64,000 bases of DNA from Foetidibacter luteolus (GTDB lineage: Bacteria > Bacteroidota > Bacteroidia > Chitinophagales > Chitinophagaceae): contig NZ_VVIP01000067.1 in NCBI RefSeq assembly GCF_009650435.1, forward strand, positions 1-64,000. Reading direction: 5' to 3'. A program made the position numbers and the translations under genes. The notes below the pieces were generated by a model. The model saw nothing but the letters and a program-made list of their open reading frames with translations. It searched no databases and was not told the origin of the DNA. This document shows positions 1 through 9,222 of the stretch, in pieces (the first letter of the stretch is position 1; every line of letters starts with the position of its first letter).

Positions 1-572
1 TTCTTAAAAAACAATCTGCTTGTAAAAGAAAAAACAGTAAAAAAGAAAGCATTTGAATGACGGCTGTGGGATGGCTGAAAACACCAAAAGGAAACGGAAT
101 AAAGGATGGCTGCTGTGGGGTGGGATGATGTGTTTATGCCGTAAGCTTTTGGTTAGCGGGCAGCGGGCGTAACTTCGCTTGCTTTTGAACTGTTTGTTCT
201 ACAAGTGTGGATTCAGAGAGACGCTACCAGCCTCACCAATTCCTTCTGTCCATTTTTAATAGGAGAAGCATAATATAACGCCTTTTCTGGAACCGGGCTT
301 ATCTGTAACATGGCTTTTATTTCAAAGGCCGTTTCTGTATGTTTTAGTAACTCATCACCACATAGCATTGTATCCAGGTCAAACGCCTGTTATTTTGGCT
401 TACCGAAAGTCCTACTGTCCCTTCATCTCTAATATTTCCACTAACCCTGTACAACTTATATAAATAAACAGTTCTAACCACTCTTATTTATACAATCTTT
501 AAATTGATTTTTACATTGCCGGAATATCTGACAACATTCAATTTTGTATTTGTAAATGCCGCATTAGTACAA
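1..572. other. Left-edge stretch without a recognisable gene
   Basis: No open frame in this stretch looks like a real protein and no RNA gene is recognisable. An in-frame TTG at 504 could extend the following gene by 23 codons, but the ATG at 573 is the better start. The stretch may hold the promoter of that gene, but I see no perfect TAnnTTTG box. Confidence 0.4.
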
Positions 573-1757
573 ATGAGCTATCAAAAATATTTCAGGAAGA
601 TTGAAAGATATGTAGAGGAATATTTCACCGCCCACTCTCATACGGAGTTAGTCTACCATGATTTTAACCATACCTCCTATGTAGCCCGCGCTGCTGAAAA
701 AATATTGTTAAGCCGTAATATGCCGGAAGAAGAATATTTTATCGTGATGGCGGCTGCATGGTTTCATGATACCGGTTACCTTCATGAAAGGAAAGGGCAT
801 GAAAAAATCAGTTCGTCAATTGCGCAAGCCTACCTAGAGGCTGAGGGCTTCAGAGAGCCCCTTGTAAGTAAAATCAGTGAGCTTATTATGGTGACAGCGA
901 GGAGTGGCCCTCCCGAAAATGAATTGGAAGAAATACTGCTTGATGCGGACAGCTTCCATTTGGGTAAGAAATCGTTCATGGAGAAAACAGAATTGCTGCG
1001 CAGGGAAGTTTGCCTTACAAAAAATATGCTGGTTGAAAAAGAAGAATGGTATAGAGACACCGTTCAGTTTATGTTGTCTCATCAGTTCTACACTGTCTAC
1101 GCAAAACTGAACCTGGAAGACAAAAAGCAGGAGAACATTACTCAATTGAAACTTCTTGCAGGCCTTAAACAACCGGATCAATTGGAAAAAGGCAAGTCTT
1201 ATGCAAGAGACCCGGCCCGTGCCGAGAGAAGCATTGAGACTGCCGTAAAAATAGCTTCTCAAAGCAATCAGCGTTTAAGCAGCCTGGCAGATAACAAGGC
1301 GCACATCCTGATAACCGTTAACTCAATTATCCTTTCCGCCATTATTACCCTGGTGCTTAGAAAACTTGGGGAGAACCCATATCTTGCCCTGCCAACTTTT
1401 CTGCTGCTGGCGGTCAGCCTGGTGACCATCGTACTTGCAATCATTACCACAAGACCAACTGTTTCCAAAGGAAGGTTCAGCAAAGAAGATGTAGAGAAGC
1501 AAAAAACAAACCTGCTGTTCTTTGGCAATTACTATAACATGCAGCCGGAAGAATATATCAAGGGCATGCTAACCATGTTTGATGAGAAAAGTCATATTTA
1601 CCACGCGATTATTCTGGACATCTATCACCAGGGCGCTGCCATAGGGCGCAAATACCGCTACCTGAGGCTGGCATACAACATCTTTATGTGGGGGCTTGTT
1701 GGCGCTGTTGTGGCATTTGTTATAGCGGCACTTGTACAAAATGTTTCTGCGGGATAA
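573..1757 (+). CDS. HD-domain phosphohydrolase fused to a PycTM-type membrane module
   Basis: This 394-residue protein has two parts. Residues about 20-200 carry the HD metal-dependent phosphohydrolase signature: H33 in a YHDFNH context, the HD pair H65-D66 in AAWFHDTGY, and D124/D126 in LLDADSF. From about residue 240 the sequence matches what I know of the PycTM (formerly DUF5706) family: a KAHILITVNSI segment, two membrane helices (about 245-263 and 271-292), a TRP motif, a LLFFGN motif and a third helix near 369-389. PycTM modules are membrane effectors in Pycsar anti-phage systems, but HD-PycTM fusions also occur alone in Bacteroidota genomes. HD domains hydrolyse phosphate esters, often nucleotides. 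No nucleotide cyclase lies next to it. I chose ATG 573 because the upstream TTG extension adds nothing family-like. The substrate is unknown. Confidence 0.8.
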   Translation: MSYQKYFRKIERYVEEYFTAHSHTELVYHDFNHTSYVARAAEKILLSRNMPEEEYFIVMAAAWFHDTGYLHERKGHEKISSSIAQAYLEAEGFREPLVSKISELIMVTARSGPPENELEEILLDADSFHLGKKSFMEKTELLRREVCLTKNMLVEKEEWYRDTVQFMLSHQFYTVYAKLNLEDKKQENITQLKLLAGLKQPDQLEKGKSYARDPARAERSIETAVKIASQSNQRLSSLADNKAHILITVNSIILSAIITLVLRKLGENPYLALPTFLLLAVSLVTIVLAIITTRPTVSKGRFSKEDVEKQKTNLLFFGNYYNMQPEEYIKGMLTMFDEKSHIYHAIILDIYHQGAAIGRKYRYLRLAYNIFMWGLVGAVVAFVIAALVQNVSAG

Positions 1758-1758
1758 A

Positions 1759-4080
1759 TCAGGGGTTGGCAACCGTGATGCGGATGGCTTTTAGCCCCGT
1801 TACCCCCTGCATATCTTCCAGGTTCAGATATTCAATGTCAGGTACTATCTTTTCTTCCTGCTGCAGGTAACGGATGTGCACCAGAAAGTCTTCCAGGTCT
1901 TTTTGAGTAAAATATACGATGGCAATTTTTCCCGGTAAAGTAAGCCGCTCTCCTGTACCTTTCAAAACCGCCTTGTCTATTCGTTTTTTAAGGATATGGT
2001 ACCTGATGTTATATGCCCCCTCAACATCAAACCTTTTTTCGTCTTTGCGGAAACTGATATCAATTTGATAAGCATGTACAAAGATTAACTGTGTTGTCTC
2101 AATGTCAACCTCAAGGCTGTCTTTTAACAACCTTACAGCCGTTACAATATCAACCATATTCATCAGTTGCCGCAGGCGCAGGTTTTGAATGAATAACGGG
2201 TAGAAAGCCCTACCCGGAGCGATAGACGAGCCGATATACACATCATATTCAACTCCATCGGTTCTGAACTTTTCAAAAAAACATGGAAAGTCTGCCGAAG
2301 TGCCCCCTTTAAGCAGGTCCACATATCTGTTGATACAGCCGATAACGGTGTTCATTGAGCGTTCAAGTTTCCGCTGGTGGCCGGTAAAGCGTTCGCAGGT
2401 TGCGTCGCGGAGGTCATTAAGGAATTTTTCGATAATGGCGCATTGCTCAGGGTATGCCGAAGCAAAACTTTGCAAAAACATGGGAATGGCATTTTCAAGA
2501 AAATAAGCCAGTTCCCCGGTCTGCAGTACATCGCTGTTATTTTCAAGAATGCTTATCCATTGTTCACACAGAAACTTTTTTTCGTTGAGCAAGACTAATG
2601 GCACTGACTGGTGCAACCTGCGAAGCAGCCCTGTCAGCGCATTTAGCTGTACAAGGTAATCATCACGCAAAGCGTTGTTCCTGTTAACGGTGGAATTTCT
2701 TACGTCTATCGCACCATAGAGCGGATATACCCGCTCAAAATAAATGTCTTCTACCTCTTGTTTCCCGCCTGCTTTAATATAATTGAGCGCCGCTTCATAA
2801 AAGCGCCATTGCACAGCCGGCTGAAGGGAGGTATATTGTTCTTTGATGACGTGCTCAACACGTTCCTGGAATCGGCTGACAGCCGTTTTAAAGAGTATGC
2901 CTAATAAGGGGAGGCAAGGCTCAAGCTTTAGCAATATGGTTTTTGCTAACGCATCCGGAGCGGCAGTGAAGACTTCCAGGGCGCCAACAAATACACCTGA
3001 ATGATTTACCGGTACTAGCATATAGGATTGGATTCCTTTGTCCTCAAGGTTTTTAAGATAGGGGTACTTCCATGATTTCTCCGCAATGCTTTTCAACCAT
3101 ATTATTCTTGGTTCATGCCGAAAAACCTGTTCCAGGAAATTATAAAGTTCCTGCTGCTGCTCCTGGTTGACCCATGCGGATGGCAACCTGACTTCTGCTT
3201 GGGCGGGATCTTCGAACATGAACCGCTCATTCAAACGCAGCATTGGATAAAATCCATAGTGCATGCTGTCTTCCGAGGTTGCCATTTCAAGCAAGTCGAG
3301 CATTGTCTTCCAGGTATCTGACTTATCATGGCCGTCACTCGCCAGGGCCTCATTGATAATTAATCTTATTAACTGCCCCACGGTAATGTCCTTTGCTGTA
3401 CAAACAAAAAAACCTTCAAAGCAAAACAAGTGCAAAGGCAAGTGTTGCCGCAGGTAGGCAAGCAGGCTTTGCTGGTCAGGCGACTGGCCGTCCGCCTCCT
3501 CAAGCACCCTTGCGCATTCCTGCAAATTGAAGGTTGTAGTTACTTCAACAAACCTGCTGTCGCTTTCAATAGCCCAATAATGCCACCGCCCTGGTTCAGT
3601 TTCAACCTGCAGTGAAAAATCTAAATGAAACGGGGCATCCGGTCCGGCAAATTCTTCCCAAACCTTTCGGTAAAAAATAATTTCCCATTTCGCTTTATAT
3701 GAACATAGTGCATGGTTGATGGCCTTCTCCAAAGGGTGCCTTGCATGTGACCCGCCTTTTTCAACGCAATAGCTTTTAAAATTCCCGGTATCGGCATCAG
3801 AAAAAGAAGCCAGGTAGCACCTGGCAACAACATGTTTGTTCTCATCCGCCAGACAAAAAACTTCCTCTGCCAGGTCAAAAACGCGGTCCTTGTTTTCTAA
3901 TGATAAGCGGTGCAATAGCTCATAAAAGCTTTTAAGCACCCCTTCTTTACTGTTCATGCGGCTTTGCAGGAATTTCTCAAAAGCCTGCGATGAAAAATGA
4001 AGAGCGGGCCAACATTTTTCGATGGCGTCCCATCCGTCTTGGGAGCCGGCTGATGCAATGATGGTATTTTGATGCTCCAT
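1759..4080 (-). CDS. Large cytoplasmic protein with a GAF-like domain
   Basis: A 773-residue protein without signal peptide or membrane helices. Residues about 320-420 look like a GAF ligand-binding domain (segments such as SYMLVPVNHSGVFVGALEVF). The rest is mostly helical and I cannot assign it. Proteins of this size and layout occur in Chitinophaga-type genomes as GAF-domain proteins, but their role is not known to me. The gene starts 9 bp after the stop of the Omp85-like gene on the same strand, so the two are probably one operon driven by the promoter at 6656-6686. Its stop lies 1 bp from the stop of the convergent HD-PycTM gene. A sensory role is inference from the GAF-like segment only. 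Confidence 0.65.
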   Translation of the reverse strand: MEHQNTIIASAGSQDGWDAIEKCWPALHFSSQAFEKFLQSRMNSKEGVLKSFYELLHRLSLENKDRVFDLAEEVFCLADENKHVVARCYLASFSDADTGNFKSYCVEKGGSHARHPLEKAINHALCSYKAKWEIIFYRKVWEEFAGPDAPFHLDFSLQVETEPGRWHYWAIESDSRFVEVTTTFNLQECARVLEEADGQSPDQQSLLAYLRQHLPLHLFCFEGFFVCTAKDITVGQLIRLIINEALASDGHDKSDTWKTMLDLLEMATSEDSMHYGFYPMLRLNERFMFEDPAQAEVRLPSAWVNQEQQQELYNFLEQVFRHEPRIIWLKSIAEKSWKYPYLKNLEDKGIQSYMLVPVNHSGVFVGALEVFTAAPDALAKTILLKLEPCLPLLGILFKTAVSRFQERVEHVIKEQYTSLQPAVQWRFYEAALNYIKAGGKQEVEDIYFERVYPLYGAIDVRNSTVNRNNALRDDYLVQLNALTGLLRRLHQSVPLVLLNEKKFLCEQWISILENNSDVLQTGELAYFLENAIPMFLQSFASAYPEQCAIIEKFLNDLRDATCERFTGHQRKLERSMNTVIGCINRYVDLLKGGTSADFPCFFEKFRTDGVEYDVYIGSSIAPGRAFYPLFIQNLRLRQLMNMVDIVTAVRLLKDSLEVDIETTQLIFVHAYQIDISFRKDEKRFDVEGAYNIRYHILKKRIDKAVLKGTGERLTLPGKIAIVYFTQKDLEDFLVHIRYLQQEEKIVPDIEYLNLEDMQGVTGLKAIRITVANP

Positions 4081-4089
4081 AGCCCAAGT

Positions 4090-6636
4090 TTAGAACCGTA
4101 CCCCGGCACTTAAATAAGGGTACCATCCTTCATCAGAGTGCCCGGCAATTAATCTCAGTGTAACGAGGCCTGCCGGAATATAATAAAATCCGCCTCCCTG
4201 TCCCATATGCCATTTTGAGGAAGATGGCCCTACCTCATCCCATACGCGGCCAATGTCAAAAAGAGCAATAACACCCAACTCTCCCGGAAAGATATAACTG
4301 CTAACCTGGGCAAGTCTGCACCTTAGCTCCGTATTGTTGTACAGGACATGCTCGCCTGCGAACCGGTATTGCCGGTAACCAAGTAAGTTGCCCTGTCCCC
4401 CCAGGAAGGCGGATTGATAGAATGCTGTTTTTCCAAAAGAAACAGCAGCGCCAACCCTGTTGCTGGCTACAATTGTTCCATTGCTGTTAAATGACTGATG
4501 CACAGTAAATTCAGCTTTCGCCTGGCCATAGTTTTCTGCATACTTCCCCAAGCCCTTATTTAAAACTAAGCCTACAGATGTATATGTGCCGGAAGATGGA
4601 AGCAACACATTATTGCGTGTATCATATCCCGCTTTGAATGCCAGCCCGGCATGCACTTTGCTTCCCGCAATCGTCAGGCTGTCATAAGACCCCACTTTCG
4701 CTGCTTCGGAAATAAGCTTTCCATTATTATTTTCGGCCCCATCATGATAATATTGCAGGGAAGGGGCAACTGATAGCAGCCACTTCCTGTTTTTCCACCT
4801 TATACCGGAAGAGAACTGGTAGTAACTGAAGCGGGTTCTGTAATAATAGAGCCCTGAATCCCTGTAATACATGGTCTCGTTGCCCCTGCCAAAATAATTA
4901 AGCGTATTATTAGGCGCATCTATCCTTGCATCAACAAAAAGATCCCCATGTCCAACGGCATGTATCCATTCTGCATGGTAATTTAACTTGAACGCACTGG
5001 TGGAAAAAGAATGGGTAAGCAATAGTTGGTGGAGGGAGGAGTAAGGGAACTTCATAAAACCATGTTGTCGTGAGTAACGGAAGCCGGCCCCCAGTAAAAA
5101 GCCGTCATCAGCATTTGCGCCAATGGTCAGGAGCGGATACGTAAGGTTATACAGATTTACCGGCACAAAGCCAGTATCTGGTCTTGGGCGCAGGCCAGGC
5201 AAAGGCCCCTTGGAATCGCTATGGTATAAGTTGATCCTTTGCTTTGGGCCATACAGCAAAACGCCACGGGCGGGGCCGCTCATCAGGATATTTTTTGAGC
5301 CTTTGTCATTGATTATCCTGATTTTTTTTACCCCGTTTTCTCTTTTCAATACGATATTGTCTTCACCAGACCCGGCATATATGCGTAATTCTTTTGTCAG
5401 GGAAGCATCATAATATTTGTCCATTAAAACAATACTGTCTTCCAAACTGGATACAGTAACTCGCGTTCCCCTTGCCGAATCGCCAATAATGATTTTTTCT
5501 CTTCCATTTGATAAACGGATGTCTTCAATTTTACTAATCAGGTTGTAATATGCATCCATGGCGGCTGGCAGTTCTGTTCTCCGCCGAACCAACCGTTTAA
5601 AAAATTCATCGTGCCGTAACTGATAGACCTCTGGTGGAAGGCTCAATATGCTTTTTTCTATTACTGAATCGCTTACCGTCATCACAAAATCAAGAACAAG
5701 GCTGTCCCATATTGCTTTTGACAGGTGCATTGCGGGATAGGCGTTGAGAAATCCTGATTTAAATAAGTAATGGGCTGGCTTTTTTATCTCCCCGCTAAAG
5801 CCGGGAACCCTCGGCATAGTATAAATGCCTTTGATTAATCCTGGCAACAGGCCTTGGGTAACGCTGATGACCTGGTCCCGGTCGCGGGGGATGGGAACAA
5901 AGATGGAACGGTTGCCTTGTTGTGTTTGATGCCACCTCCACTGGTCTTCATGGCGGTCCCAATCCGCAAAAAAAAGGTCCAACATGCGGGCTTTTAAAAA
6001 TACCGGCCCATCAATGGTGTACATGTTGCTATGAACAAGCTTTTCAATAACATGGCTGCTGTTTTCAGAATCCCGGTAAGGCGACCTTTCCTCGAGCAAA
6101 ACCACAGTATGCTCAAAAATTCCTGCGTATTTGCCCAATGCGGTATCGGCTCCAACATAAACAATATACGGATGGCTGTGGGGGATCTTTAATGCTTCAG
6201 CAACTGGTGGAACAAGCTGGGCCGCAAATGGGTGCTGCTCGCTGGTGGCATCATCCACCAGGTCTTGTGCAAAAGTTTCCCGGAGATTTTGAGGTATTAT
6301 AAGATCCGGCACTTTTTCAATGCTGCGCATCACCCATTCAAATCCGCTGCTGTCAACAAGCCGCAAAGATTTGGATTGCATGCCCCCGCCCAGTTGAACC
6401 GGCCTTAGCCCTCCATGAAATTTGGAAAGTTGCAAGACCGGCAACCGGATGTTCATTGACCATTCCCGCCGGTAATTTTCACCAAGCAGCAGCCTGTGAA
6501 AAGCCCCCGCCTTGCCATACGCAGGGTGTACAGCAACAGATATGCTATCCTGCGCCCCTGCACCGGGCGCCACAGGCAGCATGAAAAAAATAATGGCGGC
6601 AATAGATAATGTTGTGAATGGTTGCTTAATAAACAT
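4090..6636 (-). CDS. Omp85/BamA-like outer membrane protein with a kinase-like N-terminal half
   Basis: The 848-residue product has a signal peptide (hydrophobic about 8-27, cleavage near AGAQ) and ends in the aromatic signature YLSAGVRF of an outer membrane beta-barrel. The last 350 or so residues carry barrel strands and Omp85-like motifs (GLAFKAGYDTRNN, FLGGQGNLLGYR, ALFDIGRVWDE). The N-terminal half has conserved segments not typical of POTRA domains: GGGMQSKSLRL with EWVMRSIEK (81-108), a catalytic-loop-like RMLDLFFADWDRHEDQW (217-233) and PIPRDRDQ (248-255). These resemble the DRHxxN/metal-Asp layout of HipA-, FAM20- and CotH-like kinases. Related Bacteroidota proteins are usually annotated simply as BamA/TamA family. 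It probably sits in the outer membrane with a periplasmic N-terminal domain; the substrate is unknown. Confidence 0.75.
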   Translation of the reverse strand: MFIKQPFTTLSIAAIIFFMLPVAPGAGAQDSISVAVHPAYGKAGAFHRLLLGENYRREWSMNIRLPVLQLSKFHGGLRPVQLGGGMQSKSLRLVDSSGFEWVMRSIEKVPDLIIPQNLRETFAQDLVDDATSEQHPFAAQLVPPVAEALKIPHSHPYIVYVGADTALGKYAGIFEHTVVLLEERSPYRDSENSSHVIEKLVHSNMYTIDGPVFLKARMLDLFFADWDRHEDQWRWHQTQQGNRSIFVPIPRDRDQVISVTQGLLPGLIKGIYTMPRVPGFSGEIKKPAHYLFKSGFLNAYPAMHLSKAIWDSLVLDFVMTVSDSVIEKSILSLPPEVYQLRHDEFFKRLVRRRTELPAAMDAYYNLISKIEDIRLSNGREKIIIGDSARGTRVTVSSLEDSIVLMDKYYDASLTKELRIYAGSGEDNIVLKRENGVKKIRIINDKGSKNILMSGPARGVLLYGPKQRINLYHSDSKGPLPGLRPRPDTGFVPVNLYNLTYPLLTIGANADDGFLLGAGFRYSRQHGFMKFPYSSLHQLLLTHSFSTSAFKLNYHAEWIHAVGHGDLFVDARIDAPNNTLNYFGRGNETMYYRDSGLYYYRTRFSYYQFSSGIRWKNRKWLLSVAPSLQYYHDGAENNNGKLISEAAKVGSYDSLTIAGSKVHAGLAFKAGYDTRNNVLLPSSGTYTSVGLVLNKGLGKYAENYGQAKAEFTVHQSFNSNGTIVASNRVGAAVSFGKTAFYQSAFLGGQGNLLGYRQYRFAGEHVLYNNTELRCRLAQVSSYIFPGELGVIALFDIGRVWDEVGPSSSKWHMGQGGGFYYIPAGLVTLRLIAGHSDEGWYPYLSAGVRF

Positions 6637-6655
6637 GAGGATGCATTTCCACCAT

Positions 6656-6686
6656 CAAAACTATCAATAGCGGCTTTGGCCGGCAA
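6656..6686 (-). promoter_or_regulatory. Bacteroidota-type promoter of the Omp85-like operon
   Basis: On the minus strand a TTG (6684-6686) is followed after 20 bp by TAGTTTTG (6656-6663), a perfect TAnnTTTG -7 box. The site lies 20 bp upstream of the ATG at 6636, giving a very short leader. The same TTG-N20-TAGTTTTG layout recurs at 19931-19961. Confidence 0.65.
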
Positions 6687-6807
6687 TGGAAGTATGAAGG
6701 ATTAAATAGTATATATCCATGCTAAAACTTTTCATAACGCCCCATCGCAAAAATGTGCACCTGCCCGGTTAATTCAGCACGTGCAATATCCCGTCTTTAA
6801 CTTTTTA

Positions 6808-6905
6808 ACCGGCAGCAACACCTTGTAGCAGCTTCGTTGCGTCGCATTACGTTCATCTGCAACAATTCTATTTGGCTTTTATTGAAGCGAAGATTTGAAA
6901 TGTAT
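6808..6905 (+). repeat. Dispersed intergenic repeat family 1, copy 1
   Basis: Holds the family core CTTCGTTGCGTCGCA followed by TTCATCTG and a GAAGCGAAGATTTGA tail, close to the copies at 16232 and 24061. It fills part of the 585-bp gap between the Omp85-like gene and the PAP2 gene. Confidence 0.65.
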
Positions 6906-6954
6906 CCTCTCCTTGATTTCAGGTATGACCCTTAAGGCTCCCCGGAGAGATAAG

Positions 6955-7045
6955 TTCGTACAACCGGCTGGCTGCCGGATTGAAGCGGAAAGCCCGCAAC
7001 CACGAGGAACGAGTGGTGAGTACTTGCAGCGAAAAGCCGGAACTG
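6955..7045 (+). repeat. Relic related to repeat family 3
   Basis: Contains GGATTGAAGCGGAAAGCCCG followed by GAGGAACGAG and AGCGAAAAGCCGG, the same building blocks as the three better copies of family 3, in altered order and spacing. Confidence 0.4.
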
Positions 7046-7221
7046 AGCTACATTGAAATAATGCAGATGAAAGCCCCAAAAATTCTTCCTGGCTAATTTT
7101 CCGCGGGCAGATGCGCATTTTGCAGTTAACCAAAATAATCTTATTGAGACATGTATTGCCTTTGTATTGCCATTGGATATAAAAACTGCCAGTTACAGTT
7201 TTGTATAAAAAGGTACAATTT

Positions 7222-7848
7222 ATGAGCCCGCTCCTGTTTATCCGCCGAGGCATTCTTTTTCTCTGTTTTGCAGCAACTTGCCACTTTAACGCGGCAGCGC
7301 AAAACCCGGATATTGATTTGCTCAACCATATCAATCCAAAAACCCCTTCAAGCGGTTTTTGGCAAGTTGTTTCGCCGTCTGTTTATATGGCGTCCTATTC
7401 ACTGCCTGCAGGTATGTACATCTGCGGAGTTCTGGCTAAAGACAAAGATTTGAAGAGGAATGCATGGCAACTTACAGGCACAATACTTATATCCGGCGCC
7501 GTAACGCATACCCTTAAAACATTGATAAGAAGAAAAAGGCCTTATGAATCATATCCCGGCATCATCCATCCATACAAGCCAAATTATGATCATCGGTCCA
7601 TGCCTTCCGGGCATACCTCGCTGGCATTCGCCACTGCAACCGGTATTGCGCTGGAGTATAGAAAATGGTATATAGCTGCCCCGGCATTAGCGTATGCTGC
7701 AGCAGTTGGTTATTCACGGATGTACTTGGGCGTACATTATCCTTCCGATGTGTTGGCAGGCGCTGCGGTTGGTGTGGGAAGTGCGTGGTTGAGCCATTAC
7801 CTGGCGGCAAAACTATTTCAAAGAAAAAGAGGCCGCTCATTGAAATGA
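7222..7848 (+). CDS. PAP2-family phosphatase, exported or membrane-bound
   Basis: A 208-residue protein with the three catalytic motifs of the PAP2/haloperoxidase superfamily in order: K99-x6-R106-P107 (KTLIRRKRP), P128-S-G-H131 and S165-R-x5-H172-x3-D176 (SRMYLGVHYPSD). The two histidines are the expected nucleophile and acid/base. It has an N-terminal signal-like segment (1-26, ending NAAAQ) and several hydrophobic helices, so it acts at the membrane or in the periplasm. Likely substrates are lipid phosphates such as phosphatidate or undecaprenyl pyrophosphate; the sequence does not decide which. ATG 7222 is preferred over the in-frame TTG at 7201 because the hydrophobic signal segment follows it directly. 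No close operon partner: 236 bp separate it from the next gene. Confidence 0.88.
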   Translation: MSPLLFIRRGILFLCFAATCHFNAAAQNPDIDLLNHINPKTPSSGFWQVVSPSVYMASYSLPAGMYICGVLAKDKDLKRNAWQLTGTILISGAVTHTLKTLIRRKRPYESYPGIIHPYKPNYDHRSMPSGHTSLAFATATGIALEYRKWYIAAPALAYAAAVGYSRMYLGVHYPSDVLAGAAVGVGSAWLSHYLAAKLFQRKRGRSLK

Positions 7849-8084
7849 AGCCGCCTCAAAGTTCACCCAAACCAACTGTAATAACGTAAAGCTATATGCC
7901 AACACCTGCAGCCGCCATTGATAAATCAACGCTTGTGATGTATAAATGACCGCAGATACATTAATGGCTAGTTAATGCCTGGGTTTAATAACTGGTTTAT
8001 ACATTTTTTTTGTTGCTTTTGCCATTGCCTGCCCCCTTTAAAAGAAGGAGGTTTGTGCTGGTCATCTAACAAAATATCATACAC

Positions 8085-9047
8085 ATGTCACAACAAAGCC
8101 AATACATCCATTCCGGCGAAATTGTAGAAAAGATAGGAAAGATACTTGGCTACTTTCCGGGGTATCGGTCGCTGCATGCAGACGGCAGGTTTTACCGCGG
8201 GGTATTCAAGGCCAATGAAGCTGCCAGGCAATATACCAGGGCGGTGCACATGCAGGGTGATGAGATACCGGTAACAGTGCGTTTCTCCAAAGGGGGAGGC
8301 GATCCGTATGCGCATTTCAGTTCAACTGTTGGCATGGCCACCCGTTTTTACCTGCCGGATGGCTGTGTTACCAACTTGGTAATGCTTAGCCAAAAATTAT
8401 TCATTGCAAAAACAGTTGAACAGTTTATGGAGTTACTGGAAGCCGGGCTGCCCAAAGAACCGGGAGGCCCGGTTAACAGGGAAGGCCTGCTGCAGTTTTT
8501 TGCAGCCAACCCCAATAGCGGCGCGGTTTTTAAGATGCGTTCTGAAAGCCTGGCGCCTGTAAGCTTTGCCCACACAGAGTTTAATGCGGTGCATGCGTTT
8601 TATTACATCAGCGCGGATGGAAAAGCAACTGCTGTGCGATGCCACTGGAAGCCCTGCCTGGGCGTTAAAGGCCAATCTCCGGAAATACTGGCGGCGCAGG
8701 CAGAAGATATACTTTATACTGAACTTGCAGAACGGCTGGCGCACAGTCCTGTGCAGTTTGATCTTGAACTTGAACTTGCCGAAACCGGAGATCCGCTCAA
8801 TGATGCTACTGCGCTGTGGCCTGCGGATCGTAAACGGGTAATTATTGGCAGGCTTACCCTTTTTGCATCTGCGTCTGAAGAGGAGATTGGGGATAAAGTA
8901 ATGAACCATGATCCCAGTATGCTTACCGATGGCATAGAACCTACTGACGACCCGATTCTTCAGATAAGGCGCGGTGTTTACGAAGTTTCTGCCGCACACC
9001 GGTCTGGCGGCTGGCGCAAATGTCCTTTCTCTTCGGGTAACTCTTAA
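8085..9047 (+). CDS. Small catalase-related haem protein (SrpA-like)
   Basis: This 320-residue protein is much shorter than a full catalase (about 480 or more) and matches the catalase-related/SrpA type. The distal histidine is H31 in SLHADGRFYRGVF; VRFSKGGGDP, an N in CVTNLVML and the haem-ligand signature R295-x3-Y299 (RRGVY) near the C-terminus are all present. No signal peptide, so cytoplasmic. Such proteins are haem peroxidases or peroxygenases rather than efficient catalases. It stands at the head of a run of redox genes on the same strand; 175 bp separate it from the DyP partner gene, so co-transcription is possible but not shown. A strong Shine-Dalgarno-like AAGGAGGT (8046-8053) lies too far upstream to serve this ATG. 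Confidence 0.85.
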   Translation: MSQQSQYIHSGEIVEKIGKILGYFPGYRSLHADGRFYRGVFKANEAARQYTRAVHMQGDEIPVTVRFSKGGGDPYAHFSSTVGMATRFYLPDGCVTNLVMLSQKLFIAKTVEQFMELLEAGLPKEPGGPVNREGLLQFFAANPNSGAVFKMRSESLAPVSFAHTEFNAVHAFYYISADGKATAVRCHWKPCLGVKGQSPEILAAQAEDILYTELAERLAHSPVQFDLELELAETGDPLNDATALWPADRKRVIIGRLTLFASASEEEIGDKVMNHDPSMLTDGIEPTDDPILQIRRGVYEVSAAHRSGGWRKCPFSSGNS

Positions 9048-9222
9048 AAGCTATTTAAAACGTTTATTTGGGTACCCGCAGTGGTTTTTTATGGTCCCGA
9101 AACTTCTGGATTGCGCCGCAATCACTTCATCGTTCAGTTATAATGGCTGCTGAAGGTTTATGCAAAATCTTCAAAACTAAATTAAGCAGCTGCTAACGCT
9201 TAAACATTTAAATCATCAAACA

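Noticed and set aside
504..572. TTG extension of the HD-PycTM gene
   Set aside because: The 23 added residues are not typical of HD proteins and the internal ATG gives a normal N-terminus.
7830..7862. Hairpin over the stop codon of the PAP2 gene as a terminator
   Set aside because: The stem has mismatches (GAGGC/GCCTC, then a break) and no T-run follows, so the signal is too weak.
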